Part shown: piece after piece, positions 15,599 through 24,329 of the stretch | How positions within the stretch are numbered: position 1 is the stretch's first letter | How the letters are laid out: each line of letters starts with the position of its first letter | Source of the DNA: an uncultured delta proteobacterium | Lineage (GTDB): Bacteria; Myxococcota_A; Polyangia; Polyangiales; Polyangiaceae | Direction of reading: 5' to 3' | DNA length: 38,557 nt | Assembly (NCBI GenBank): GCA_903894755.1 | Contig: CAITRH010000322.1 | Span: 1-38,557, forward strand | Notes under the pieces: generated by a model | Told to the model about the DNA's origin: nothing | The model's database searches: none | What the model saw: only the letters and a program-made list of their open reading frames with translations | Translations under genes and position numbers: made by a program

Positions 15599-16912
15599 AT
15601 GTCGATTCTGCGAGCAATGTACACGGGTGTGAGCGGCGTCAACGCCCAGAGCGAGGCGCTTGGAGTGGTTGGCGACAACATCGCCAACGTCAACACCGTA
15701 GGGTTCAAAGAGCAGCGGGCCTTGTTCGAGGACATTTTAGGCAAGTCGTTCGGGGACGGCCCTGGTGTGGGCGTGCGTGTAGCGCGTGTGCAGCAGATGT
15801 TTTCGCAGGGAGCCCTCAGCAACACGGGGGTTTCCACGGACGTGGCACTCAACGGCGACGGGTTCTTCGTGGTGAAAGGAGCCGTGGGGGGGATTGACGG
15901 CACCTATTTCACGCGAGCGGGTCAGTTCAAGGTCGACAAGGACGGCTACCTTGTGAGTCCCCAGGGACTGCAGGCACAGGGCTACAAGGTCAACCCGGAT
16001 GGCGCGACATTTTCCTCGGTCATTGGTCCGATCCAGCTCACCACGGCGGCGCTTCAGCCTCGTCCCACCAGCACGATGACCGTGACCGCCAATCTCAACG
16101 CATCGGCGACCAGTCCGGCCACATGGGACCCGCAGAGTCCTTCGGCGACGTCGAACGCGTCGACATCAATCACGGTGTACGACACCTTGGGAGCGCCCCA
16201 CACGGTGACGACCTTCTTCCGAAAAGAGGCAGCAGCTGGAACTTGGAGCTACCACGTGCTTGCGTCGTCATCGGAAGTCAACACGCCTACGCCGCCCACG
16301 GGGTCGACTTATACGGAGCTTACGGGCGGGACGGGGACGCTGACGTTCAGTTCCACCGGTGCGCTGATCACGGGCCCCACCCTCCCGGTGACGGTTACGT
16401 TCAAGAACGGGGCCCAGGTAGCGGGCCAGAACACCATGGTACTCAACTACGGGAACCCGCCCCCTCCCACCGGGACCGGAACTGGACTCGATGGAGTCAC
16501 CCAGTTTTCGTCGCCTTCCAGCGTGTCGAGCCAGGGGCAGGACGGCTACAGCTCCGCTGACCTTGCTGGGGTCAACATCGACGCGGGCGGAGTCATCAGC
16601 GGCGTGTACACCAACGGCCAGAAGGTCCCCATGGCGCAGGCGACCATCGCTAAGTTCCGATCCAACGAGGGGCTAGGCCGTGCGGGACAAAATCTCTTCA
16701 CCGACACCCGAGAGAGCGGTCAGGCCGCACTTGGCCTCGCGGGTATCGGTGGACGAGGCTCGCTTACGTCGGGATCGGTCGAGCAGTCGAACGTCGATCT
16801 TGCCAAGCAGTTCGTGAATTTGATTCAACACCAGCGTGCATTCCAGGCGAACACGAAGACCATCAGCACCGCCGACGAAATGCTTCAGGAGCTTGTGAAC
16901 CTGAAGAGATGA
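15599..16912 (+). CDS. flgE: Flagellar hook protein FlgE
   Basis: The predicted product has 437 residues, a usual length for FlgE. ATG 15599 follows GAGGAGCGGGCC, a fair ribosome-binding site. The N-terminus MSILRAMYTGVSGVNAQSEA then NIANVNTVGFKEQRALFEDI is the axial-protein (rod/hook) signature. The C-terminus VEQSNVDLAKQFVNLIQHQR, FQANTKTISTADEMLQELVN is the matching coiled-coil end that packs in the tubular core. The middle is Thr/Ser/Gly-rich beta sandwich. FlgE forms the curved universal joint outside the outer membrane, built under the FlgD cap. Confidence 0.97.
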   Translation: MSILRAMYTGVSGVNAQSEALGVVGDNIANVNTVGFKEQRALFEDILGKSFGDGPGVGVRVARVQQMFSQGALSNTGVSTDVALNGDGFFVVKGAVGGIDGTYFTRAGQFKVDKDGYLVSPQGLQAQGYKVNPDGATFSSVIGPIQLTTAALQPRPTSTMTVTANLNASATSPATWDPQSPSATSNASTSITVYDTLGAPHTVTTFFRKEAAAGTWSYHVLASSSEVNTPTPPTGSTYTELTGGTGTLTFSSTGALITGPTLPVTVTFKNGAQVAGQNTMVLNYGNPPPPTGTGTGLDGVTQFSSPSSVSSQGQDGYSSADLAGVNIDAGGVISGVYTNGQKVPMAQATIAKFRSNEGLGRAGQNLFTDTRESGQAALGLAGIGGRGSLTSGSVEQSNVDLAKQFVNLIQHQRAFQANTKTISTADEMLQELVNLKR

Positions 16913-16927
16913 CCATACGAGGACACC

Positions 16928-17440
16928 GTGGCCGAAGGGGAACCCGCACCTGCACCGCCGGAAGCAAAACCAAAACCCGCTGGCGGAAAAGCAGGAAGCA
17001 TCATTTTGCTTCTCTTGGTGGTCGTGCTCTCGGTCGGCGGGTCCGCCCTCGGAAGCGCCTTTGGGCCCGCCATTGCTCAAAAGTGGGCGCGCGACGACAA
17101 ATCGAAAAAAGAGAGGGAGGCCGAGGAGACGTTGGGCGAGAACCTCGCCTTGGAAGCCATGACCGTCGACATCCGCGATAACGCAGGAGTCGGCCATCAC
17201 CTGCGCGTCGCCGTCACGATCGAGCTCGGACATCCGCCGATGCCTGAAGAAGAAGTAAAGAAGCTCACGCCGAGGGTGCGTGATGCCGTCATCGAGTACA
17301 TGCGCGGTCTGAGCTACGAAGACCTCTCCGCAGCCTCCAAGTTCACCGCAATCCGCAACGAGCTGCAGGAGCGCATTGGCCGAACACTCGGCAAACATCG
17401 CACTAAGAAGGTCTTCTTCACCGAGTTTGTGCTCCAATGA
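16928..17440 (+). CDS. fliL: Flagellar basal body-associated protein FliL
   Basis: The predicted product has 170 residues with a GTG start at 16928 preceded by GAGGAC. A Pro/Lys-rich cytoplasmic head leads to one membrane helix (SIILLLLVVVLSVGGSALGS, ~24-43). The periplasmic part has VDIRDNAGVGHHLRVAVTIE, MRGLSYEDL and RIGRTLGKHRTKKVFFTEFV, matching the FliL domain (related to the stomatin/SPFH fold). FliL surrounds the stator units and supports torque or stator stability. Its stop overlaps the fliM start (ATGA). Confidence 0.92.
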   Translation: MAEGEPAPAPPEAKPKPAGGKAGSIILLLLVVVLSVGGSALGSAFGPAIAQKWARDDKSKKEREAEETLGENLALEAMTVDIRDNAGVGHHLRVAVTIELGHPPMPEEEVKKLTPRVRDAVIEYMRGLSYEDLSAASKFTAIRNELQERIGRTLGKHRTKKVFFTEFVLQ

Positions 17441-18327
17441 ACGATCGCCCGTCCACCCGTCCTGCGGTACGCCGGGTCGATCTGACGGGCAAAGACCGAC
17501 AACTTCGATCGGCCATCCAGGCCGTCACCCGCATCGTTGCGGCCTTCGCCCGCGCGTCCCGTCGAAGTATGCCGTTCCTTGCTCGCTACCGCGCCACCGT
17601 GGTGCCAGGGGCCGTCGAAAGCCTCGGGTCGGCCACGGAAGCCGCGTCGACACCAGGTGAAATCGTCTTTCGCATGTCGCTTGCCTCGGCGGACGGAAGC
17701 GCCTGGAGCACGTTGACGCTCAATGCCGAGGCCATCGCCCTCGTTCTCGAGGGGGCGCTAGGGGGACGGGGCACGATAAGCGGCCCGGTGGATTCCGAGC
17801 TCACAGTCGCGCAACGCGCTCTGCTCTCGCGCATCGTCTCGTCGCTCGTTACCGACCTGGCCGCCTGTATCTTCGCGGAGGTCGGCATCACGATGGTCGC
17901 CACCGAGGAAATCCCCGCCGCTGCCCAAACCGCAAGAGCCGGCGAAGTGCTGCGGGTCGAGTGCGCCGTCGAGGGCCTCTCTATCCCCGCCTTGCTCATC
18001 GTCGCCGTCAGCGCGCAGGCACTCGAAACCGCAGCAAGAGAGCAGCAAGCCGACGAGCCCCCAGTTCAGGGCGATCCTCGTATGGCCGAAGCTCTGGGCG
18101 GGGTCCCCATGGCTCTCGTGGCCGAACTTGGAAGGGTCACCATGGGCCTTCGATCCATCATGGCCTTGCGCGTCGGGGATGTCGTCAGGCTTCCCACCGC
18201 AACCGACGACCTGCTGCACGTGCGGGTGGGGGGCGTAGAAAAGTTCTCCGCGGTCCCCGTCGTGTCTCGCGGGCAGCTTGCGATCGAGATCCGGGCCCGT
18301 GCCGGCGAGCCTCGGCACGAAGACTGA
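17437..18327 (+). CDS. fliM: Flagellar motor switch protein FliM, lacking the CheY-binding N-terminus
   Basis: The predicted product has 296 residues. The middle domain is recognisable by LNAEAIALVLEGALGGRGTI (equivalent of the FFGGxG loop) and ELTVAQRALLSRIVSSLVTD; the C-terminal SpoA domain by MALRVGDVVRLPTATDDLLH then VGGVEKFSAVPVVSRGQLAI. FliM normally starts with an LSQDEIDALL-type peptide that binds phosphorylated CheY. Here the N-terminus is MNDRPSTRPAVRRVDLTGKD and no EIDALL is present, nor upstream in that frame, because the gene overlaps fliL by ATGA. Assignment to FliM rests on its position before fliN and on both domains; FliY or SctQ-like is less likely. It forms the C-ring that sets rotation sense and torque. 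Confidence 0.88.
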   Translation: MNDRPSTRPAVRRVDLTGKDRQLRSAIQAVTRIVAAFARASRRSMPFLARYRATVVPGAVESLGSATEAASTPGEIVFRMSLASADGSAWSTLTLNAEAIALVLEGALGGRGTISGPVDSELTVAQRALLSRIVSSLVTDLAACIFAEVGITMVATEEIPAAAQTARAGEVLRVECAVEGLSIPALLIVAVSAQALETAAREQQADEPPVQGDPRMAEALGGVPMALVAELGRVTMGLRSIMALRVGDVVRLPTATDDLLHVRVGGVEKFSAVPVVSRGQLAIEIRARAGEPRHED

Positions 18328-18342
18328 AAGGCGGTGGCTTGT

Positions 18343-18687
18343 ATGAGCGCTGATGGGACACAGAAACGATCCGAGCTTCCCGTTCCCGCGGACGACGGTT
18401 CGATGTTGCCGAGGTCCTTCGATAGCCTCGGGTTCGTCATGGACGTGCCCGTGGAGGTCACCGTCGAAATTGGTCGACGCACCATGAAGATCGCTGAGCT
18501 TTTGCGCATTGGACCTGGTTCCGTCGTGGAGCTCGACAAGGCCGCCGGCGACCCACTCGACGTCTACGTAAACAACCGTCGTATCGCCCGCGGCGAGGCC
18601 GTGGTGGTCGGCGATCGCTATGGGGTTCGGCTCACCGAGGTGCTTCTCGGCGACGACCCCACAGCAAGGTTTGGGGCCGTGGAATGA
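18343..18687 (+). CDS. fliN: Flagellar motor switch protein FliN
   Basis: The predicted product has 114 residues from ATG 18343; an in-frame GTG at 18334 is possible, but AAAGGCGG is better spaced for the ATG. After a short Pro-rich head comes one SpoA domain: FVMDVPVEVTVEIGRRTMKI, AELLRIGPGSVVELDKAAGD, VYVNNRRIARGEAVVVGDRY and GVRLTEVL. These are hallmark FliN phrases. FliN forms the base of the C-ring and docks FliH-bound export cargo. It follows fliM by 15 bases and overlaps fliO by ATGA. Confidence 0.95.
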   Translation: MSADGTQKRSELPVPADDGSMLPRSFDSLGFVMDVPVEVTVEIGRRTMKIAELLRIGPGSVVELDKAAGDPLDVYVNNRRIARGEAVVVGDRYGVRLTEVLLGDDPTARFGAVE

Positions 18688-19394
18688 GACGCGCTGCTGT
18701 CGGTGCGCTGGCAGCGACCGTCATCGTATTGGCGGCAGCCGTCGCGTGGGCCGACGAGCCCTCGCCAGCGCCCAGCGTGCGACCATGGCTTGCGCAGCCA
18801 CCCGCCGCCCCGGCTCCAGCCGCCCAGTCGCGCCCTCCGTGGCGTCCTATCGCAGTGTTCGCGGCAGTTGCCGGACTCGCGGGTCTTGCGTTCTACCTTC
18901 GACGGCGCTGGCAGCTTCGCATCGGAGTGAATCCACAGCCCCGCCTCCGCGTGCTCGACACAACGCGTATTGGACCCAAGTCCCTTCTCGTATTGACCCA
19001 AGTGGGAGGTCGAACGCTGCTGCTCGGAGTGACCGAGCAGTCGGTCCGCCGTCTCGCCTGGATTCGTCCCGAAGACTTGGCGTCCAAACCCATTGTGTCC
19101 CCCGCTCCACAGCCCGCGAAAGCAAAAGAGCCTCCTCCCGAGGCGCCGTCCTTTACCCGCATGCTGCGGGGGCTCATGGGGGAAGCCACCCAAGAGACCG
19201 AGGTGCTGCCCACCGATGCGGCGTCGATCCTCGCGCGCGAGACCAAGGACGTCGTCGAGACCAGGCCCCGTCCCGTGTCCCGTCCCGAGCCTGCAGACGA
19301 CGACCAGGCGCTCGAAGGACAGGTTTCCGGATTGGCCCGCCGGACCCGTCCTGCTCCAATGACTGCTCGCCCTGACGACAAAAGGCGTAAATGA
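18684..19394 (+). CDS. fliO: Flagellar biosynthesis protein FliO
   Basis: The predicted product has 236 residues. The N-terminus is signal-like (MRRAAVGALAATVIVLAAAV). After a Pro/Ala linker there is one membrane helix (PIAVFAAVAGLAGLAFYLRR), followed by the FliO cytoplasmic domain PRLRVLDTTRIGPKSLLVLT then VGGRTLLLGVTEQSVRRLAW. The long low-complexity C-terminal tail is variable in the family. FliO assists assembly of the FliPQR export gate. The gene overlaps fliN and fliP by four bases each, so translation is probably coupled. Confidence 0.9.
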   Translation: MRRAAVGALAATVIVLAAAVAWADEPSPAPSVRPWLAQPPAAPAPAAQSRPPWRPIAVFAAVAGLAGLAFYLRRRWQLRIGVNPQPRLRVLDTTRIGPKSLLVLTQVGGRTLLLGVTEQSVRRLAWIRPEDLASKPIVSPAPQPAKAKEPPPEAPSFTRMLRGLMGEATQETEVLPTDAASILARETKDVVETRPRPVSRPEPADDDQALEGQVSGLARRTRPAPMTARPDDKRRK

Positions 19395-20056
19395 ATCCCG
19401 TCGACCCTCTTCTTGGCGCGGTCTCCAATGCGACTGCGCAGCCGCTAAAGATCCTTTTTGTCCTCACGCTGCTCTCCATACTTCCAGCCATTGTCATGAC
19501 CATGACGGGCTTCGTTCGCACGGTCGTCGTGCTCTCCTTTCTGCGTCAAGGGCTAGGGACCCAGCAGGCGCCCCCTCCACAGATTGTCATTGGACTGGCC
19601 ATCTTCATCACAGTGTTCACCATGGCCCCCATCTACGAGGAGGTTCGCCAGACCGCCATCGAACCCTACCAGCGCGGGACCATCTCGGACATTCAGGCGC
19701 TCGAGACGGGAAGTATCCCACTGCGCAACTTCATGCTCCGTCAGACCCGTCAGCAGGATCTCGAGCTGTTCTATGTCGCTGCGCGTCTTCCCCTCCCCGA
19801 CCAACCTGATGACGTCCCCATGAAGGTGGCCATTCCCGCGTTCGTCGTGTCGGAGCTCACGACAGCGTTCCAGATGGGGGTGATCATTCTGCTCCCTTTT
19901 CTTGTCATCGATATTGCCGTCGCCACCATCACCATGGCGATGGGGATGGTCATGGTGTCACCGCAGATGTTGAGTCTTCCTATTAAGATCCTATTGTTCG
20001 TATTGGCGGACGGGTGGAACCTGGTGGTGGGATCTTTGCTCCAGAGTTTCCGATGA
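19391..20056 (+). CDS. fliP: Flagellar export gate protein FliP
   Basis: The predicted product has 221 residues. LTLLSILPAIVMTMTGFVRT then VVVLSFLRQGLGTQQAPPPQ is the first FliP signature, and FVVSELTTAFQMGVIILLPF, VIDIAVATITMAMGMVMVSP and LPIKILLFVLADGWNLVVGS are the second. Unlike many Gram-negative FliP proteins there is no obvious cleavable signal; the product starts MNPVDPLLGAVSNATAQPLK. FliP forms the pentameric core of the export gate in the inner membrane with FliQ and FliR. Four-base overlaps join it to fliO and fliQ. Confidence 0.97.
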   Translation: MNPVDPLLGAVSNATAQPLKILFVLTLLSILPAIVMTMTGFVRTVVVLSFLRQGLGTQQAPPPQIVIGLAIFITVFTMAPIYEEVRQTAIEPYQRGTISDIQALETGSIPLRNFMLRQTRQQDLELFYVAARLPLPDQPDDVPMKVAIPAFVVSELTTAFQMGVIILLPFLVIDIAVATITMAMGMVMVSPQMLSLPIKILLFVLADGWNLVVGSLLQSFR

Positions 20057-20322
20057 CCATCGATGGCGCGCTCGACATGATGAGGCAGGCCATGTTGGTG
20101 GTGGCCATGGTGGGGGGACCGGCGCTTCTTGCAGCGGTGATTGTGGGGGTGGTCATCAGCGTGGCGCAGACGGTGACGCAGGTAAACGATCAGAGCATCA
20201 CCTTCGTGGCCAAGCTGGTGTTTGTCGGGTCCACTATTCTGCTTCTTGGACCGTTCATCTTGGGGGAGATGGTGCGATACATTCGGCAGATGATCTCCTC
20301 TATAGCGGGAGTGGTGCAGTGA
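20053..20322 (+). CDS. fliQ: Flagellar export gate protein FliQ
   Basis: The predicted product has 89 residues, the usual size. ATG 20053 overlaps the fliP stop. Two membrane helices are visible: AMLVVAMVGGPALLAAVIVG and VAKLVFVGSTILLLGPFILG, with the connecting VISVAQTVTQVNDQSITFVA, a strongly conserved FliQ loop. FliQ wraps around the FliP/FliR core of the export gate. The stop overlaps the fliR GTG start. Confidence 0.96.
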   Translation: MTIDGALDMMRQAMLVVAMVGGPALLAAVIVGVVISVAQTVTQVNDQSITFVAKLVFVGSTILLLGPFILGEMVRYIRQMISSIAGVVQ

Positions 20323-21092
20323 GCCTTGCAACCCTACCCAGCGAGGTGGGGCTATTTGCGCTCGAGACGGTGCGGACCAGTGGTGTGATCATCGTGGCAC
20401 CACTCGTGTGGGCGCAGGCGCCGATCCAGGCGAAGGTGGGGCTCATTCTTGGGATCACCGTGCTGGTCCATGGGATGGTTCCGGTCGACCCCTCTATTGA
20501 GTCGCTCGGACACATCGCGATGGCGGTTCCGCTGGAGTTTCTCGTGGGGGTGGCCATGGGGCTGGTCGTGCGCATCAGCGTGTCGGCCGTGCAGACGACC
20601 AACGAGATCATGGCGATGTCGCTGGGGCTCTCTATGGCGCAGATGATGGATCCCCATGCAGAAGTGTCGGAAACAGCGCTGGGGAAGATGCTTAGGAACT
20701 TGGCTCTGCTCGTTGCGATGATTCTGGGGCTCCACAGAGTCGTGCTGGGGTCGCTGATCGCAAGCTTCCGGGTTCTTCCACCAGGTCGTCTCTTCAGTCC
20801 CGCTCCTATTGCGTCGCTGCTGACCGAGTTCTCGACGAGCGCTATTGCAGCGGGAGTGCGTCTTGCTGTCCCCATCGTGGCGGTGCTGGTGATCACCCAG
20901 GTGTCGCTGGCGTTCATCTCCCGAGCGGCTCCGGCGTTGCAAGTCTTTTCCATGGGGTTTGGCCTGATGCTTGGCGTGGGGCTGGCGGTGATCATGATGG
21001 CGCTCCCCGACTTGACCCGTCAGCTCGAGTCGGAGTTTGGACGGGTCGGACCTGCCCTCGAACGGTTGGTCTCGATCTTGGTCGAGGGGTAG
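20319..21092 (+). CDS. fliR: Flagellar export gate protein FliR
   Basis: The predicted product has 257 residues with a GTG start that overlaps fliQ. It has about six membrane segments and the family phrases FLVGVAMGLVVRISVSAVQT, NEIMAMSLGLSMAQMMDPHA, LAVPIVAVLVITQVSLAFIS and RAAPALQVFSMGFGLMLGVG. FliR completes the FliPQR gate through which rod, hook and filament proteins pass. It is followed after only 6 bases by flhB, its partner in the export apparatus. Confidence 0.95.
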   Translation: MSLATLPSEVGLFALETVRTSGVIIVAPLVWAQAPIQAKVGLILGITVLVHGMVPVDPSIESLGHIAMAVPLEFLVGVAMGLVVRISVSAVQTTNEIMAMSLGLSMAQMMDPHAEVSETALGKMLRNLALLVAMILGLHRVVLGSLIASFRVLPPGRLFSPAPIASLLTEFSTSAIAAGVRLAVPIVAVLVITQVSLAFISRAAPALQVFSMGFGLMLGVGLAVIMMALPDLTRQLESEFGRVGPALERLVSILVEG

Positions 21093-21098
21093 AGTCCG

Positions 21099-22163
21099 GT
21101 GGACCCCGAGGACCAGGGGAGAACCGAAGCACCAACTGGGAAGCGCCGTAGTGAGGCGCGTGGAGAAGGGCAATTTGCCAGGGCTCGCGACGCTGGCGGG
21201 GTGGCTGCAACAGTGGCCGTGTTGGCCGTGCTGTACGCCATGGGGGGGCGCATGGTCGATGCCCTCCAAGAGTACGCGCTTCGCTGTTTCCAGGACCCCT
21301 TCGACTTCGTTCGTGGGGACCCACGCCCTATCTTCTTCAAGACGTTCTCGATCCTGGTCTTCCTGGCGCTCCCCTCGGCCCTGGCAGCGGTGGCTGCAGC
21401 GACAGCGGTCGGATTCTATCAGGCAGGGTACGCGCCAAACTGGGAATTGATCTTCCCCAAGTGGGATAAGCTCGATCCTATCCCGCGCTTTCAGCAGTAC
21501 TTCAATCCAACCCACCAAGCGACCGAGATCCTACAGAACGTCGGCAAGGTGTCGATCATCGCGTTCATTGCCTACGGCGCCATTCGAGATGCCTTTCCTG
21601 TCCTGTCGCACATGGTGGGGGCCGATCTGGTGCAGGTGCTCCAGGTCACGCTCGAGACCCTGACGAAGGTCGCTATTCGTTCGACACTCGCCCTCGCCGT
21701 TCTGGCTTTCGCGGATTACGGCTACAGCTGGTGGCAGACCGAGCGGTCCTTGAAGATGACGAAAGAGGAGGTCAAAGACGAGTCGAAGCAGTCCGAGGGG
21801 GACCCGGCGGTCAAGATGAAGATCCGCCAGAAGGGACGCGAGCGTCTTCGCATGGCCCTGATGCGGCAGCTTCGCACCGCTGACGTCGTAGTGACCAATC
21901 CGACTCACGTTTCCGTCGCCCTCAGGTACCGTCCCAAAGAAGGCGCGCCTCTCGTGGTGGCCAAGGGCTACGACGAGATGGCGTTCCATATCCGCCTGAT
22001 TGCCAAGCGCTTTGGCGTGCAGATCGTTCCGAGCCCCGAGCTTGCCCGCACGCTGGCCAAGCGCGTTCGGGTGGGACGTCCTATCCCCGTGGACCTTTAC
22101 GGCGCGGTCGCCGAGATCCTCGCCTTCGTTTACAGGCTCAAAGGAAAGACCCCATGGGATTAA
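21099..22163 (+). CDS. flhB: Flagellar export substrate-switch protein FlhB
   Basis: The predicted product has 354 residues from GTG 21099. The start GRTEAPTGKRRSEARGEGQF is the conserved FlhB N-terminus. Four membrane segments follow, then the cytoplasmic domain with MTKEEVKDESKQSEGDPAVK and the autocleavage motif NPTH at residues 267-270 (VVTNPTHVSVALRY). Self-cleavage between Asn and Pro lets the export gate change from rod/hook to filament cargo. The C-terminus GRPIPVDLYGAVAEILAFVY is typical. It is the last gene of the operon; flhA and the filament genes are not in the window. Confidence 0.96.
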   Translation: MDPEDQGRTEAPTGKRRSEARGEGQFARARDAGGVAATVAVLAVLYAMGGRMVDALQEYALRCFQDPFDFVRGDPRPIFFKTFSILVFLALPSALAAVAAATAVGFYQAGYAPNWELIFPKWDKLDPIPRFQQYFNPTHQATEILQNVGKVSIIAFIAYGAIRDAFPVLSHMVGADLVQVLQVTLETLTKVAIRSTLALAVLAFADYGYSWWQTERSLKMTKEEVKDESKQSEGDPAVKMKIRQKGRERLRMALMRQLRTADVVVTNPTHVSVALRYRPKEGAPLVVAKGYDEMAFHIRLIAKRFGVQIVPSPELARTLAKRVRVGRPIPVDLYGAVAEILAFVYRLKGKTPWD

Positions 22164-22172
22164 ACCACGCCC

Positions 22173-22296
22173 ATCTCGAACCCCGCCATTCCCGCCAACC
22201 TCCGTTTTGGCCTGCGGTGCCTGCTCACGTACGTTGAGTACGCTGCGCGGGCTCCTCGGCCAAAGCCTCGTCTGGCAGAAATGGCGGGTCTCGATC
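22173..22296. repeat. Large imperfect palindrome downstream of flhB
   Basis: Outer arms ATCTCGAACCCCGCCATTCC (from 22173) and, at 22272-22296, the approximate reverse complement TGGCAGAAATGGCGGGTCTC pair. Inner arms TTTTGGCCTGCGGTGCCTGC and GTACGCTGCGCGGGCTCCTC also pair in part around the centre ACGTACGTTGAGTACG. It could end transcription of the flagellar operon or be a dispersed repeat. The rest of 22297-22617 holds no visible gene apart from the promoter candidate. Confidence 0.65.
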
Positions 22297-22306
22297 TGGA
22301 CGTGGT

Positions 22307-22336
22307 TTGACTTATCCCCGCGTTGTTGCGTACAAA
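22307..22336 (+). promoter_or_regulatory. Possible sigma-70 promoter for the RpoD-like gene
   Basis: TTGACT (22307-22312) and TACAAA (22331-22336) are spaced by 18 bases, a fair match to the -35 and -10 consensus. It is about 280 bases upstream of the sigma factor start. This is a pattern match only. Confidence 0.3.
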
Positions 22337-22617
22337 TCGGCTGTCTAGCGGCACGGTATCTTTTGCGCAACATCCCCTCTTGCTCTCGGCGGGGGTGTGA
22401 GGTACTAGGCCGGCTCGTTTCCCGACGGTACGGCATTCATGCGGATGCACGGAGCGTCGCCCGACACCGCCCGCGGCTCGGACGGTTTGGGATCCTAGGA
22501 GCGCCAGGTTTTTGGGTAGTCCACGCCAGGCCGTCATTCGAAGGATCCCGGCCGCATGGATGTCCATGAGCCTTTCGGTTGTCGCACCCATCGGTATGAG
22601 GAGGACCTGGTCGCAGG

Positions 22618-24141
22618 ATGAGCAAGACTGCTGCGCAGCGAACGATGATACCCCGCTTCTTTGGAACTACCGAAGTTGTCCCCGCCCCGCGTCCCACCCC
22701 GCCTCGTCCGATCCCTCGGAAGGCAGCGGACGACGACGCGCTTATCGCCTCTATCGACCCGACGCGCGCGTACCTCAATAAGCTTGGCAAAATGCCGCTC
22801 CTCACCCGCGAGGGCGAAGTCGAGCTGGCCAAGCTCATGGAAGACGCCGAGCACAAGGTCGTCGCCGCCATCATTGCCTCTCCCGCCGCTCTCGCCGAGC
22901 TGCGCGCACTCGGGCGTCAGGTCGCCGAGGGGACCCTCCGCGTTCACGACTTCGTGCGCATCGATGACGACGAGAACGCCAACGATCCGAGCGACCGCGC
23001 CCGCGTCATGTCACTCCTCAAAGAGCTCGATCGCGCGGTTGCCGCCGTAGCGCGTGTTCAGTCCGAGGTCGCACGAAGCGATCGGGGACGACCACGGGCC
23101 CCATCCAACTCGCTCGCCGACGAGCGCCTGCGGCTCGAAAAGGCCGCCGACCGCCTTCGACTCGAGAAAAAAGCCATCGCCTGCATCATTCAGGCTCTCC
23201 GTACGCGTCTTCACGCCCCTGAAGCAAGCGAGTCGGAGGCTTCCGTCGCAGCCCGTAATCCAGGAGTTGCGTCGTCTCCGCGCACACGAAAACACGGCGT
23301 CGACCTCGACAGGATCGTCGTCTGCTACACGACGCCACGACGTGAGGCGCGCGACCAGGTACTCGAAAACCTGAGCGACACGCTCCGTGCGATCAAAGAG
23401 AGCGAGCGGGTCCTCGACCACGCACGTGCGCAAATGGTCGCGTCCAACCTGCGCCTCGTGGTTTCGATCGCGAAAAAGTACATGAACCGCGGGCTTCCAT
23501 TCCTCGACCTGGTCCAAGAGGGGAACATGGGCCTGATGAAAGCCGTGGAGAAGTTCGACTACACGCGAGGCTACAAGTTCAGCACCTACGCCACCTGGTG
23601 GATTCGCCAGGCCCTCACCCGCGCCCTTGCCAACCAAGGACGGACCATTCGGGTCCCCGTGCATGTCCTCACCGCCATGCATCGCGTCGCGCGCACCCAA
23701 CGCGAGTACGCGCAGATCGAGGGACGGCTTCCCACGCTCGACGAGATGTCCGAAAAAACAGGGCTCCCGTCGGACCGTGTCACCCACGCCCTCGACATCG
23801 GACGCGAGCCGCTCAGTCTCGACGCGCCCGTGGGGGAAGACGGCGACGCGCACTTCGGGGACTTCGTGGAAGACACCTCGTTTCGGTCCCCGGAGCGCGT
23901 CGCTCAGGACCTCAGTCTGGCCGCACGGATGCGCGAACTCCTTGGGATGCTGACCCCTCGTGAGGCCGAGGTGATCCGACTCCGCTTCGGTCTTGGCGAA
24001 ACCGAGGAGCACACGCTCGAGCAGGTCGGTGAGCGCTTTTCCCTCACGCGGGAGCGGATCCGACAGATCGAGGCGGCGGCGCTAAAGAAGCTAAACCGTC
24101 CCGCCCGAGCCGGTGAGCTTGACCTCTTCGTTCGCGCCTAG
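22618..24141 (+). CDS. RpoD-family sigma-70 factor
   Basis: The predicted product has 507 residues from ATG 22618; a GAGGA lies 13 bases upstream. Region 1.2 is seen as [20 protein letters not shown] and [16 protein letters not shown] ~180-residue acidic/charged non-conserved region follows. Region 2 reads [40 protein letters not shown] and [20 protein letters not shown]; region 3 has [13 protein letters not shown]; region 4 has [20 protein letters not shown] and the helix-turn-helix [19 protein letters not shown]. Region 1.1 is absent or very short. It belongs to the primary-sigma (RpoD/SigA) group; whether it is the main housekeeping factor or a paralogue cannot be told. Its TAG stop coincides with the TA start of a family A element. 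Confidence 0.93.
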   Translation: MSKTAAQRTMIPRFFGTTEVVPAPRPTPPRPIPRKAADDDALIASIDPTRAYLNKLGKMPLLTREGEVELAKLMEDAEHKVVAAIIASPAALAELRALGRQVAEGTLRVHDFVRIDDDENANDPSDRARVMSLLKELDRAVAAVARVQSEVARSDRGRPRAPSNSLADERLRLEKAADRLRLEKKAIACIIQALRTRLHAPEASESEASVAARNPGVASSPRTRKHGVDLDRIVVCYTTPRREARDQVLENLSDTLRAIKESERVLDHARAQMVASNLRLVVSIAKKYMNRGLPFLDLVQEGNMGLMKAVEKFDYTRGYKFSTYATWWIRQALTRALANQGRTIRVPVHVLTAMHRVARTQREYAQIEGRLPTLDEMSEKTGLPSDRVTHALDIGREPLSLDAPVGEDGDAHFGDFVEDTSFRSPERVAQDLSLAARMRELLGMLTPREAEVIRLRFGLGETEEHTLEQVGERFSLTRERIRQIEAAALKKLNRPARAGELDLFVRA

Positions 24142-24221
24142 GCCAAAACTATCTTGAGAACCGCAGGGTTGAACCGGGTGCGACCCACGGTCCGAACCGC
24201 GACCCCCTCGCTCCCCCCGCG
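24139..24221. mobile_element. Family A left end directly at the sigma-factor stop codon
   Basis: The sequence TAGGCCAAAACTATCTTGAG then AACCGCAGGGTTGAACC matches the other left ends. The TA at 24139-24140 is at once the element's terminal TA and the first two bases of the stop codon. No right end follows; a family B repeat begins at 24222, as at 14652. Confidence 0.75.
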
Positions 24222-24281
24222 ACCCAGGGTTACCCACCCTGGGCTGATTTGACTCGCCCCTTCGGGGCTGCCAATCAACGC
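24222..24281 (+). repeat. Family B double-hairpin repeat, copy 4
   Basis: It contains CCCAGGGTTACCCACCCTGG, then GACTCGCCCCTTCGGGGCTG and CCAATCAACGC. It has one base change relative to copy 3 (GACTCG for GATTCG). Both hairpins are kept. It lies between the sigma factor gene and the 21-bp array. Confidence 0.9.
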
Positions 24282-24329
24282 ACGGCGAGGGCCGTCCAAT
24301 GGACGATCTCGAAAAATCGCGAAAGGTTT

